The notes under the pieces: generated by a model | What the model was told of the DNA's origin: nothing | The model's input: only the letters and a program-made list of their open reading frames with translations | The model's database searches: none | Position numbers and translations under genes: made by a program | Part shown: one piece after another, positions 37,501-50,205 of the stretch | Position numbering within the stretch: position 1 is the stretch's first letter | How the letters are laid out: each line of letters opens with the position of its first letter | Origin: Antedon mediterranea | Taxonomy: Eukaryota; Echinodermata; Crinoidea; Comatulida; Antedonidae | Assembly: GCF_964355755.1 (NCBI RefSeq) | Contig: NC_092672.1 | Span: 3,038,001 to 3,102,000, forward strand | Direction of reading: 5' to 3' | DNA: 64,000 nucleotides

Positions 37501-40500
37501 AATTAAAGTACATTATTACAGAGTTTTGTTTTTTTTGCAGAAATCAAAGTTATGTGTATAGAAAGCAGTACTCGTATTAAAAACTAAGCAGGTTGCAGGT
37601 CTTGAATGCAAACTGGCAGGATATTTTGAATATTTTTTGTTGTTTAAATGATGGAATCCTAACTTCAGTTTCCACGAACTGGAGACGAAGACATATTATG
37701 ACCCTTTTATTTAAATTTATTTGAATAGACCTCCATGTAAAGTCATTAAAGGCTACATGATTGTTTTATATTTTAATATGTGATAGTAGGAAATCATTGT
37801 GTATAATGAGGACTATGAATCTGATATTTACTTGCATTCTTATCTTTTTAAAATATTATTTATAATGCCGGTAATGAGTTTAAAATTTAATTATATTGAC
37901 TATTTTTGATAATCATCATGTCCTTATAAATTCATTTATACTTTTTTTGTGTAATATAGTTCATATATTATGTATTAAATAAATTGGTAAGGCCCTATAC
38001 TGTTATTATTTAAGGAAAGTTTATATACACTATTATTTTATGCCTACCAATATTAGTATTAATTGTTTATGTAAATATTTTGTCTAATTGCCTTGATTTT
38101 TGTATAGGCCAATGGCATCAATGTTTTTCTCAAAGCAAATTAGCCTAATAATGCCACATTTAGACACATGATTCATTGATTTCTGATATTCTGTACTTGT
38201 GTGTATGCATTACTAAAATAGTAGTTAATATATTTCATTTATAATGTATGTATAAACATATATTCATATTTTTTTAAACATTTTTAAATTTAAAAATTAT
38301 TACAATACCTATCTACCTTTCTGATATTGTTACTATTATATAATATTCTTTGAGGCAGCAATAAAAAAAAAATTAGAACAATTAATTTGACTTATACTGT
38401 ACTATGTTAGTTCAGGAGATGAAGTGTGTGTGGGCAGAAACTAGTGTGTTGGAGGTTGGTGGTGTGAGGTGTATAGTAGTCACTTTAAGACCTAAATTAG
38501 ATGTTTTCTGAAGAAAAGAAGTAAGCGCATACGCTTTCAAACAACTCCAAGAAGATTCACACAAAAATAATTACTTTCCAATAAAGTAGTATAACCAGGG
38601 AAGAGTTAACTCTTTCCTGGTATAACAGTGTATATTACAGTACATTGAATAAACTCGAGCGGAATAATAACGCACATAAAAAAACATTCATTTTCTTTTC
38701 GAAAAGTGCCCTCTCTAGTTTTCTATTAATTTATTAATAATTGTTATTAATTAATGAGTAATATGAACATACATATTAACATTTAATGCTGGAAACTATA
38801 TCTACTCCTAACAAAGTTTCATATCTCCAAATTTCATTAACGTATTCAAAGCACTTCAATAAATTACATTTAACAATTACAAATTCAAGTTTTGGATATA
38901 ATTTTGCTTAAAAACATATACAAAAAACATCGATAAAAAATACTTTTCGTATTCAAAAACATTTGATACTTGGTATAAATGTTCAATATAGGTTGCTCCA
39001 TCCATATTGCAAACAAAAAATAACTATCAAGCCATATCACTGATTTTTTAAATTTACGTTTTTACAAAATGTACACTTATGAAAGACCATACAATTCCCA
39101 CTCATTTTTTTCAAGCTAATAACTATTTTGAAAAAACAACCAACAAAAAACGTTCATGAATGCAATTTTCTTCTGTGAATAGAGCAACCTATAGTGAACA
39201 TTTATACCAAGTATCAAATGTTTTTGAATACGAAAAGTATTTTTTATCGATGGTTTTTGTATATGTTTTTAAGCCAAAGTCTATCCAAAACCCGAATTTT
39301 TATGTTAAATGTGATATTTAATATTGAAGTGCTTTGAATACGTTAATGAAATTTAGAGATATGAAACTTTGTTAGGAGTAGAACCAGCTTCCAGCATTGA
39401 ATGTTAAAAATATGTTCATATTACTCATTAATTAATAATAATAATAATATTAATAATAATAAATTAATAGAAAACTAGAGAGGGCACTTTTCGAAAAGAA
39501 AATGAATGTTTTTTTATGTGCGTTATTATTCCGCTCGAGTTTATTCAATGTACTGTAATATACACTGTTATACTACTTTATTGGAAAGTAATTATTTTTG
39601 TGTGAATCTTCTTGGAGTTGTTTGAAAGCGTATGCGCTTACTTCTTTTCTTCAGAAAACATCTAATTTAGGTCTTAAAGTGACTACTATACACCTCACAC
39701 AACCAACCTCCAACACACTAGTTTCTGCCCACACACACTTCATCTCCTGAACTAACATAGTACAGTATAAGTCAAATTAATTGTTCTAATTTTTTTTTTT
39801 ATTGCTGCCTCAAAGAATATTATATAATAGTAACAATATCAGAAAGGTAGATAGGTATTGTAATAATTTTTAAATTTAAAAATGTTAAATAAAAATATGA
39901 ATATATGTTTATACATACATTATAAATGAAATATATTAACTACTATTTTAGTAATGCATACACACAAGTACAGAATATCAGAAATCAATGAATCATGTGT
40001 CTAAATGTGGCATTATTAGGCTAATTTGCTTTGAGAAAAACATTGATGCCATTGGCCTATACAAAAATCAAGGCAATTAGACAAAATATTTACATAAACA
40101 ATTAATACTAATATTGGTAGGCATAAAATAATAGTGTATATAAACTTTCCTTAAATAATAACAGTATAGGGCCTTACCAATTTATTTAATACATAATATA
40201 TGAACTATATTACACATAAAAAGTATAAATGAATTTATAAGGACATGATGATTATCAAAAATAGTCAATATCATTAAATTTTAAACTCATTACCGGCATT
40301 ATAAATAATATTTTAAAAAGATAAGAATGCAAGTAAATATCAGATTCATAGTCCTCATTATACACAATGATTTCCTACTATCACATATTAAAATATAAAA
40401 CAATCATGTAGCCTTTAATGACTTTACATGGAGGTCTATTCAAATAAATTTAAATAAAAGGGTCATAATATGTCTTTGTCTCCAGTTCGTGGAAATTGAA

Positions 40501-43500
40501 GTTAGGATTCTGGACATCATTTCAACAACAAAAAATATTCAAAATATCCTGCCAGTTCGCATTCAAGACCTGCAACCTGCTTAGTTTTTAATACGAGTAC
40601 TGCTTTCTATACACATAACTTTGATTTCTGCAAAAAAAACAAAACTCTGTAATAATGTACTTTAATTACTGTAATAATCTAGGTATAGATTATGTTGACC
40701 GGGCCAGTGAGAGTGCGATCGACTGTACTACCATAAGTCCTGTAGGTGTATACAACTTATTTCTTGTCTACAAAGTGTATAGTAGTATGCTAATAGTACT
40801 ATTATTAGATTAGGTAGTTGGGAGTAGTTTGGAGAGATACATCTATCTATAAAAGAGTACTGTATATATGGAACTATCTGTGTTAGCCGCCTTTGTATTT
40901 TTAGATATAATACCAATAGGTACTATGTATTGGGAAACAATTCAACAGTTATGAATAAAAAAAGTCCTATGTACTCTGTATGTTGGAGGAAATAAGCATA
41001 AGAGCAAATAAAGCCTTGACCACAGGGTGTAAGTCACTATTTTGAATCAGTAGTATGACTTCTTAAGAAGTAATTTAAAAATTATCATTGTATGATCAAA
41101 AAGAAATATTATAATATCTAACTTTCTCCTTTATATAAATATATTATTTTATCCAAGGGGTTGTAAACACAAGTGTTCACATGTCTTGTTAAGTATTGCA
41201 CCTTTGTCCTGTCTTTATGTTTTCTGTAATGTCACTGCACTAACGGGTGACCGGTAAACGAGCTTCGCTCTTACGGTTATCCATCCATAAGTTGTTCATC
41301 TCTTATGTTCAGAAATTGAAATGGTAAATAAACTGAAACTGAAACTGTGCTTATGTGGTACAAGTTGACGAGCCAGGAATGATGGTAGTGCCAGTATACC
41401 GTGTAGTTTAGCCTCAAGGCAATACCATGTACCGTAGCTGGAGTAGCTTGGACAAATACAGTAGAGATTTATGAGACTTGGTGTGTGATGATTCAGTATG
41501 ATAAATTTGTGCTGTGAAAGACAAAATTGTAGAATTAGGAAGAAAATATTGTAAAATATAACAAGGAAATTATACTATAGTATAATTAAGGGGTAACCGT
41601 ATAATACATAATTAATAGTAATAATGGCAATTACTTATATTATGTATAAATTACAATATTACAAATAAATTCATATATTATTTTATTATAAGGAAATCTG
41701 TTTTAGAATGAGAAAAAGCCGTCCCAACACAGATTTGAACCCAGCTATCAATAAAGCTATAAAACAAAATAGACCATATTGTAGCCGGACTGGGTAGCGT
41801 AGACTTACTTGAGGCCTAGGCATAGTACGATTAGCTAGAAGGATACAGGTCAACCCGTAGTCCGTACCCATGCCATGCCAACACGCTCGTACCCAAATTT
41901 TGGTTTACATATATCCAAAATGTTGGCTTACTCCTACCCATCATGGGCTGCCTAGTAGTAGTAGTAGTAGTAGTAGTAGTAGCCTAGCCTAAGGCAGCAG
42001 GCCCGGCCCTAGCCTACTACAACTTAAGTCTAGGCCTAGCCTAGTAGGCCTCTAGGCCTAGCCTAGGCCCTAGTAGTTAACATCATACATACGCCCTAGA
42101 GCCTAGTAGTAGCTACCTACTACTCACTAGCTAGGCCTAGGTAGTAGCAGTAGTAGTTATTGTAGTAGTATTATTGTACTGTAGTATTAGTTGTAGCTGT
42201 CCGGTGATCCTTGGTCACTTGTCTAGATCCCCTAGTAGGCCTAGGCTAGGCCTAGTACGTAGTTATTCTTCAACAGTCACACAATTCAGATTCTGCCGGC
42301 CGCTGATTGCTAGTGAACAGGGGGAGGGAGAGAAAGAGTTAGAAGAACTGAAATAAGCCGTGACGTATAATAAACATCATACAAAATAATAATATAACTA
42401 ACGAATCCGTATAATATAATAATGTTGTATGTTATAAAGTAAAGTAAATGCGTTTAATATAATACAATTATATTATAATATAATGTATTTTATTAATAAT
42501 ATAATACTAAATGTTCATAATATAATGCTAAAACCAAATAATATAATACAAAAAGTCAATAATTTGTTACATTTTTCACATAATATATTAGAAATAGATA
42601 TAATATAATGCTAAAACCAAGTAATATAATGCAAAACGTATAATTCATTACAATACAATATATAATATAATAAAAAATTGATATAATAATATAATATTTT
42701 GAATACTTCAGACAGCTGAGGCTTGCCATAATTTTGCTCTCAATTGTTAGTTTTTTTAATATTAATAATTGTCTTTTAATTTTTGTTCTTATTATTTTAT
42801 TATTAAAACAGGGCAAGTGGCGACCAGTAATGAAGGGCAAGGAATGTCAAAAGAGGTTAAATCAGAAACAGGTTAGTTGCTTTCAGAATAATAATATTTT
42901 ATACAAAATCCTTTTTGATGTTTAATTCAAATTATAAACCACATGTAGAACCATATAATAATTAGGAAGCTTCATTGTTTTAAAAACAAAATGTTGTTAA
43001 CATCATAAATAAGTAAGATTCGAATTACACACATTATTATTCTTTGAGATCCAATAAGCTTAATTCTAATCCGCATTGCAAAGTTTGTTTACTGAATACA
43101 AATAAAAAAAGGTCAACTAAAAAGTTAGATTTTCAGAGTAAATATTTCTGTTTTATTAGTATTTTATATACACTAAAACTCCAAACGGTACGGCTCTCTG
43201 AAAATTGTTATTGTTCTGTGTGCTGCCCTCTGTTGAGCATATTTCGACAGCGCCTGATGGATTAAAAATTGTATTTTCCGCCCTCTATTCAGATTCAGAT
43301 TAGATAAGATCTTTGATTCAGATAATAATAATAACCATGTTAACACCATTAGTCATGTATTCTTTAACTCTTTTCACGAAATAACAAAGAATAAAATACT
43401 TATATCAATATTATTGCAAACTTGTGTTTCAAACAGCAGCTCCACGGAAATTAATTTAGGATAAATGGCAAGGTTTTAAATTAAATTAATTCGTACACGT

Positions 43501-46500
43501 GCAATATTTCATTTTAAATAAAGCAAATGAAATATTTTCAACTTTAACTTTCATATTAAAAAATGTGAAGACTATAATTTTTTGGTGCAATTTCTATTAT
43601 CTCTGTTTATTTGAAAACATTTTCATTTTTTATAGTACAATTAAATTTTTATTTCACCTACAAAAAAAAAGGAATTAATACACATGCGTGCTACAGACGG
43701 TAATGTCGTAAACCGTTAATGTATAACCTCCAGCTAACTAATGTAGAATGGTCATTATGTAGTAACAAATTGCCTCACAGCTAATGTAGTACTTTACTAT
43801 CGCTAACTAATGTAGAATGGTCATTATAGTAACGAATTGCCTCACAGCTAATGTAGTAGGCCTACTTTACTATCGCTAGCAAATGTAGTATTAAATATTA
43901 TATATTTTACAAAACCATTAATGCATTAAAAACATGAGATGAGTAGTAGTAATTAGTACGGTCTTTATTTAAATGTATATTTAATTTCACTTTCTATGGA
44001 CCAGAGACTCCGAAATAAAAGATTGAATAAATAATAAAATCACATCGTCTTAAGTTTAATTTTACTCATTTAATTATAATTAATTTTAAAATAAAATGTC
44101 TTCATAAAATAATTGATGAGATTTTGTAAACAAAATTGAAAAATAGTAATTCACCATAATATTTCATGTACTGTAGTTACAACCATCTTTGTTCAAAACA
44201 TTGTTTAAAGTTTCTGATTAATGATAATTTTCTGTTTGCCGCCTTCTATAATCCCTTTATTTTCATAGATACAGCATTAATTAAGACCTATAAATGCACA
44301 AAAAAATGTGATTAAAACGTAGAGAATTGTGAATTCAGTTTCAATCATAAAAATCTTAAGCAACAAATAGCCTTTTAACCTAATAACATACATATGGTAT
44401 TTAAAAATATCAACATGTCACACCCTGGGTCGTGTATCCTACTCTTAACGATAAAAGAATAAAATACGTAAAATCAATTTTTTGTATTGCAAACGTGTGT
44501 TTACAACAGCAGCTCCACGATAATTACCAGTTAATTTAGGATAAATAGCAAGGTTTAAATTAAATTAATTCGAACACAAGTGCAATATTTCAATTTTGAA
44601 TAAAGCAAAAAAATGTATTTACAATTTTAACTTTTCCTATTGAAATTAAATGTCAAAACTATCACTTTTAACTCAATTTCTATTATATCTGTTATTTGTT
44701 ATTGCTTTCGTATTAAGAACAAAAGTTGTACTGAGATGCCTGAAAAATCTTTAATTTGTTTTACTACTGTACAACTCATTTTTTATTTCAACTACAAAAA
44801 AAAAAAAAATTAATATATGCGTGTTACAACGCTAATGTCGTAAACAGTGAAATATCAGCTTTAGTAAAAACCTCCAGCTAGCTACTAATATTGAAACATC
44901 AACAGCTTATGTAGTAAATAAAAAAAAAAAAAACAACATCTACTGTAGTTATTGGAGTAACAAAATTTCCTCATAGCTAATGTAGTTGCTATGGAGACAG
45001 CTGGAGGTTTTAGCATAAGCTGTGTATTGCTCTACATTAAACGGTTGTTACGATTTGCTGGCGACCACCAGTTGTTTAATCATGGAGGTACAGTATAAAA
45101 TAATAATAATATTTTATACCTCCATGATTTAACCGAGTTTTATTTCTGATTGATAATAAATTGTGTTTGTCGCCCTCTATATTATTTACTTGGTTTACTA
45201 CTTCGGCGCGGCTCCAGCACTTCTTATTGTATTACAATACTAGAAATTACAAGGCCCTTATTAAATAAAATAAATTTATTTTACTAAAATATTGTTTTTG
45301 CCATTTTTCTTCTCATCTAGACAAGATTGAAGAATATCTGCTTCAAAGACAAAAGAAATTGTGCAGCCAGGCCAGTAGATTTACACCAGCAACAATGCGT
45401 GATAGATACAATGTTGACATTTCACAGATGTTCACGGATTTGGAACTACGCAAAGAAGCTAAAAATAATAAAGGCTGCAAACCAACAACATTAACAGAAG
45501 TGATAGATGTTATCAGTTCCAAACCTGGATGTAGAGCTCTTATTGATGGGGAGGGTGGGATAGGTAAAACTACCATATTAAGGCATTTAGCATACAATTG
45601 GGCTACGGCTACTCAATCAATTAAATCATTTAAAGGTAAAATTGTATTTCTTTTAAGTTTACGGGATTTAGATAAAGATGAAGACATCATTGATTTAGTT
45701 GTAAAGCAAATTGATATGAAAGAGTTTAGCAGGCACACAAAACTTCCACGAAATTCAGAGTTAATTCAAGATTTTCTAATAACCAATGCCGATAAATTGG
45801 TATTTTTCTTAGACGGATTAGACGAATTGCGATTTAATAATCAAAGCGTAATTCGTCTTTTCAAAAAGACCAACCTAGAAGAAAGTACCGTGATACTTAC
45901 TTCACGATCAGAAAACATAGACAAATTCGTAAAAGAGAGTAACGTACATGTAAGAGTTAATGGATTTAATAACAAGAGCATAGGAAAGTATATTGACAAA
46001 CATTTTGAGTATTTTGAAAAACCAGAATTGGAAAAATCCCTTAAAAAGGAATTAGATATTGACACGCATCTTGAAACAGTTAGGCCTACGTGGATGATGC
46101 AGCGTATTAGAATGCGTCGCTTAAGCGAGGGAGAGCGAAAACATCCTGAAGCGTATGCAATGTGCAAAAACCCGATGCTACTTCTTTCACTCTGTATATT
46201 GTGGGAAGATCATCAAAGTCTCCCCGAAGATAAAACTGACCTCTTCAAAGAACTCTTTCGTAGTATTTTGAATCAGTTCAATAAACGAGAAAACATAACA
46301 AAGATTTCTGAATTTGAAAAAACACCAGTGAAGTATGTAAATGCTATGATTTTATTAGGGAAATGTATGTATGATAGCTTAAAAGTAAACCAACTTTCAA
46401 TAAACAAAACGGATTTGACTAAACATTCGAACAAAGCTATGGTTGATACGGCCTTAAAACTCGGGTTCGTTTATGAAGACGCACAAATTTCAAAATCAAA

Positions 46501-47329
46501 TTTTGATAACATTTTTATGCCTCCTCACAAATTGATAGTAGAGTCATTGGTGGGATTTTACTTGTGCAAATTATGTGAAAGTGAAGGTATGGAGAATGAG
46601 TGCTCAGATGTACGAACATTACTTACACCATTGGATGATGATGAGTGGGAGGTGATACGAGAGAGTAAGCATTTATACAGAGCGAGAGAGTTTGCAATTG
46701 GTTTCCTTGGTGATAAAGCTGGCGGTTTCCTCAAGCACTGGGTTACAAATAGTTTGTCAACATATCGCTATCTGCCGAGAAATTTTAACTTTGTTAAAAA
46801 ACAACATAAAGATACTGTGGTAAATGAATTAATTAATCACATGACAAGCAAAGATTTAGAAATAAATAATCATTTGGATGATATATCTACCTCCATAAGA
46901 ATGTTTATTGATTACATTAGTCCACGTGTACAATGTGACGGGCATTTCATACGTCTAATTATGCAATTGTATTGTATGCAATATGATTGGCATAGTGCCA
47001 GTGTCTTTTGTAGTAAGATGGCATTGGAGCGAAAGGGAAGAGTTATTGCACACATTTTAGGCATTCAAGATAAATGTGACGATGTTGTGATTCTGAATCT
47101 ATCACGTGATGTATTTCATGACTTTGTATCAGAATGTTCTCACAAACAAGTTCAATTAGCATTACGTGATCTCCATATCTCTCGTAGTAACCTTCACAAC
47201 CTTGATGTTAATTCATTGTCTTCATTACTCATTATGTGTCCTAAGCTGGAATACCTTGACATGAGGGATTGCATTCTATCAGCTGACGACATTCGTCACG
47301 TGTCTGAAAAGTGTTCATTTTTTCATTAG
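34553..47329 (+). CDS. NLR-type gene A: tandem DED-like - linker repeats - NACHT - short LRR
   Basis: Predicted intracellular NTPase receptor of the NLR class. Exons 34553-34562 (ATG GCA ACA G), 34657-35163, 35346-35408, 42812-42871 and 45321-47329 join at phase 1 and sum to 2,649 nt, an exact 882-codon frame plus TAG. Residues about 8-165 form two death-effector-like helical bundles. Residues about 173-213 are two copies of a hydrophilic about 20-residue repeat. The NACHT domain has Walker A GEGGIGKTT (about 290-298), Walker B LVFFLDGLDEL (about 373-383) and a sensor-like TVILTSRSE. The C-terminus has one to two LRRs (NLHNLDVNSLSSLL...CPKLEYLDMRDC) and stops early, so more LRR exons may have been lost. 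The ATG exon is preceded by an acceptor at 34528, implying a 5' UTR exon upstream. A DED rather than another death-fold type is inferred from pattern. Confidence 0.75.
34657..35163 (+). CDS. Gene A effector exon (two DED-like domains)
   Basis: Begins at TTTTGTAG|AT and ends GAAG|GTAAGT. Domain 1 runs about DLVNVSTWYDDHHLFRQL to QQSFPDV; domain 2 runs FAPYRHWIVNLGNALTKEDI to DLRKIGLESR. Helix spacing and the LLHQLIKSGHLS / WDLEQRKILC blocks (the L..L...G.L pattern between helices 4 and 5) are death-effector-like. Sequence similarity to the gene B effector exon is low. Confidence 0.65.
35346..35408 (+). CDS. Linker mini-exon A1 (63 nt)
   Basis: Flanked by AAAACAG and GTTAGT, phase 1 at both ends. 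Encodes GQVATSSNEEQGM then RKEVKSET. Homologous to the other mini-exons at 42812, 60123, 61330, 61486 and 61657. Confidence 0.8.
35441..42730. mobile_element. 7.29-kb palindromic (foldback) transposon in the NLR gene A intron
   Basis: Left arm 35441-38998 and right arm 39182-42730 are near-identical reverse complements of about 3.55 kb around a 183-bp spacer. The outer ends are TATGGCAAGCCTCAGCTG and CAGCTGAGGCTTGCCATA. A 6-bp ATTTTG flanks both sides (35435-35440, 42731-42736). Related introns after other mini-exons show the uninterrupted site ATAATTTTGCTCTCAAT, for example near 60048 and 61407. No transposase-like frame exists in the arms; the short reading frames occur as mirrored pairs. 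The arms contain dense CTAGGCCTAG/CTACTACTA tracts (about 35915-36215, mirrored 41955-42255). 6-bp duplications are known for Polinton/Maverick, Dada and IS3EU; the TAT...ATA ends fit what I recall of IS3EU best. Family assignment is tentative. Confidence 0.85.
42812..42871 (+). CDS. Linker mini-exon A2 (60 nt)
   Basis: Lies 76 bp beyond the right-hand ATTTTG target duplication of the palindrome, with AAAACAG acceptor and GTTAGT donor. Phase 1-1. Encodes GQVATSNEGQGMSKEVKSET, one residue shorter than A1. Confidence 0.8.
42872..45320. other. Intron before the gene A NACHT exon
   Basis: No further exon seen. Contains a roughly 75-bp tandem duplication (CTAATGTAGAATGGTCATTA, 43737-43880) and several copies of a TTGTGTTTGYCGCCCTCTAT motif. 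From about 43918 onward it is a clear duplicate of the gene B intron at about 62467-63659. Confidence 0.65.
45081..45126. mobile_element. Hairpin mini-element H3 (46 bp)
   Basis: CATGGAGGTACAGTATAAAA on the left and TTTTATACCTCCATG on the right. Flanks GTTTAAT and ATTTAAC are consistent with a 7-bp GTTTAAC duplication with one change on each side. The same insertion is present in the duplicated intron at 63420-63465. Confidence 0.7.
45321..47329 (+). CDS. Gene A NACHT-LRR exon
   Basis: Acceptor TCATCTAG, phase 1; runs without interruption to TAG. Starts DKIEEYLLQRQKKLC, then the NACHT core, the NPMLLLSLCILWEDHQSLPE helical segment typical after NACHT, a long helical region and a truncated LRR. 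The whole NTPase module sits on one exon, as is common in invertebrate NLR expansions. Confidence 0.85.
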
Positions 47330-48364
47330 TTAGTTTTCACTGATAACGTATGTTACTTCTACTATATAACAAACACATTTTTAAATCTCGCAGCAAGCAG
47401 GTGTCAATTTTCAATATCGCAAATAATTGCAATTCTAACATTAAATTTGTATTCAATATAAAAACGACCTTTTATGTATAAATCGTATAGTAGATTAAAT
47501 CAATATGATAATCTAAAACAATAGCTTTTATAAAATGTTTTTAAACATTTTATTTTGCCATCATACTTACCTTCATCGACGGAGCGCGCGCGCGTACTTC
47601 CGCACGCGGCACACTAGCAACGCAAGTAATAATTATTAACAGCTGTAGCATGTAGATAAACAAGAATGTTTGTTTCTTATTCATTATAATCTTTATAAGC
47701 TGTGCTGCCATATTTAATGAAAATGATTCTTCTTAAAAAAAAAAAAAAAAGGAAAATGATTCTTTTATAATAATGCAATGTTTTTTACTTCATATATTGT
47801 ATAGAATTGGTTGTGCGTGTTTTAAAGTAATTATGTGATAATATTATATTAAATGTAATTAATACAACTCTTTATAATTAGGTTGGATGGTTAAATACTA
47901 AAAGTAAAGTGGTACAACTTGAAACTACAAAACATAACATTAACATAATGATGAAACGTTAAAAAAAAAGCAAAGCAGTTTTATTAAATGAAAACGTAAT
48001 TAGAAATTATATTAACAAATAAACACATTATGAGATGTCTTTGGCACAGTAACAACAACAGAACGAAGTTGTAGTAGAATTTGTAAAACTAAAAATGACA
48101 AAAATCAAAGAATGAAGACATTATATAATGTAGTTTGATATCAATGAATTTTGCATTTAGTTTCATTGGTGTGTTTTTAAATATATTTTTTCATGTAGAA
48201 ACATTTTTTCTATATGATGTAGAAATAGTGAAATATAATTCTGTATAAAATAAATTTAAAGTTGATAAGTTATGGATTACCATTTTTGTTATCACTATTT
48301 GTATTATATTAAAAGTTCTACATAAGATATATTTGTGTACAGTCTTTGATTTTCTTTATGTTGT
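47330..48364. other. Intergenic, AT-rich
   Basis: No gene seen. A GC-rich patch at 47575-47615 (GAGCGCGCGCGCGTAC) ends on the minus strand in GATGAAG|GTAAGTATG, a good donor sequence. It could be an isolated minus-strand 5' exon but has no supporting partner. Confidence 0.4.
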
Positions 48365-48545
48365 AAACCTAAACACTGTGCTGACTTGTAATAACACTTG
48401 TTGCTAACAATAGTTTAAACCTGAACACTGTGCAGACTTGTACTAACACTTGGTGTTAACAATAGTTTAAACCTGAACACTGTGCTGACTTGTCATAACA
48501 CTTGGTGTTAACAATAGTTTAAACCTGAACACTGTGCAGTGCCGA
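48365..48545. repeat. ~58-bp tandem repeat, about three units
   Basis: Units contain AAACCTGAACACTGTGCTGA, then CTTGTAATAACACTTGGTG and TTAACAATAGTTT. Lies directly behind the HELLS stop codon. Confidence 0.9.
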
Positions 48546-48571
48546 AAACAACAGTAACTACTTGCATAGAA

Positions 48572-49641
<1,070 letters not shown>

Positions 49642-50137
49642 TCAGGATCATAGCTAAAATTACTAGTGTGAGAAGATAAGAAAACAATCTTCCACTATTT
49701 TTTAATCATTGAAAAACAAATTAACGTGATTCATGGCTGCTATTATTATGAAAAACCAAAACAAAACAAAACATGGTCTGTGGCCTGCTACAAGTCCAAC
49801 TGGTATTATTATATTAAAGATAGTCATTACTTGGACGTGTACAAATTAAGACAAACACATTTTCCAACTGAATTAAGTTTTCTCTTTACTCGGACGTATT
49901 CTGAAATACTTACATGTTGTCTATCATTAAAAACATTCTTGCACTCATTCTTAAAAAAAACTACAGAAACGTAATTAATCATGCAGTAGACCTAGACCTA
50001 GTTGCTGATAAAATCAGAATGAATAAAATGTCTATATTAACTGGCCATTTATAATTGTGCATTAACTATAATTTACATTTACAAATTAGCAAAAGTTAGT
50101 TGTTTCTTTACTCTGTATACATGAGTGCTTATATACC

Positions 50138-50205
50138 TGTCAACAGCCATCTAGACGACAGTAGTTCTGTCTCTGCACATGGTGGAGGTAGATAGAGGTC
50201 TACAT
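50138..50205 (-). pseudogene. Decayed upstream HELLS exon fragment
   Basis: The minus strand reads LHHVQRQNYCRLDG between in-frame stops (a TAG about 12 codons before the CRLDG block and a TGA after DGC). It resembles the segment before motif V in HELLS ending NYCRLDGS, in the expected order relative to the exon at 49635. Short and weak. Confidence 0.4.

Noticed and set aside
37249-40916. Identical 62-residue frames on opposite strands
   Set aside because: Mirror copies in the palindrome arms with no domain and no codon pattern; same for the pair at 35814 and 42174.
35441-42730. Palindrome as an assembly or read-foldback artefact
   Set aside because: The arms have diverged at scattered positions, the spacer is unique, and both ends have matching inverted termini plus a 6-bp target duplication against a known empty site.
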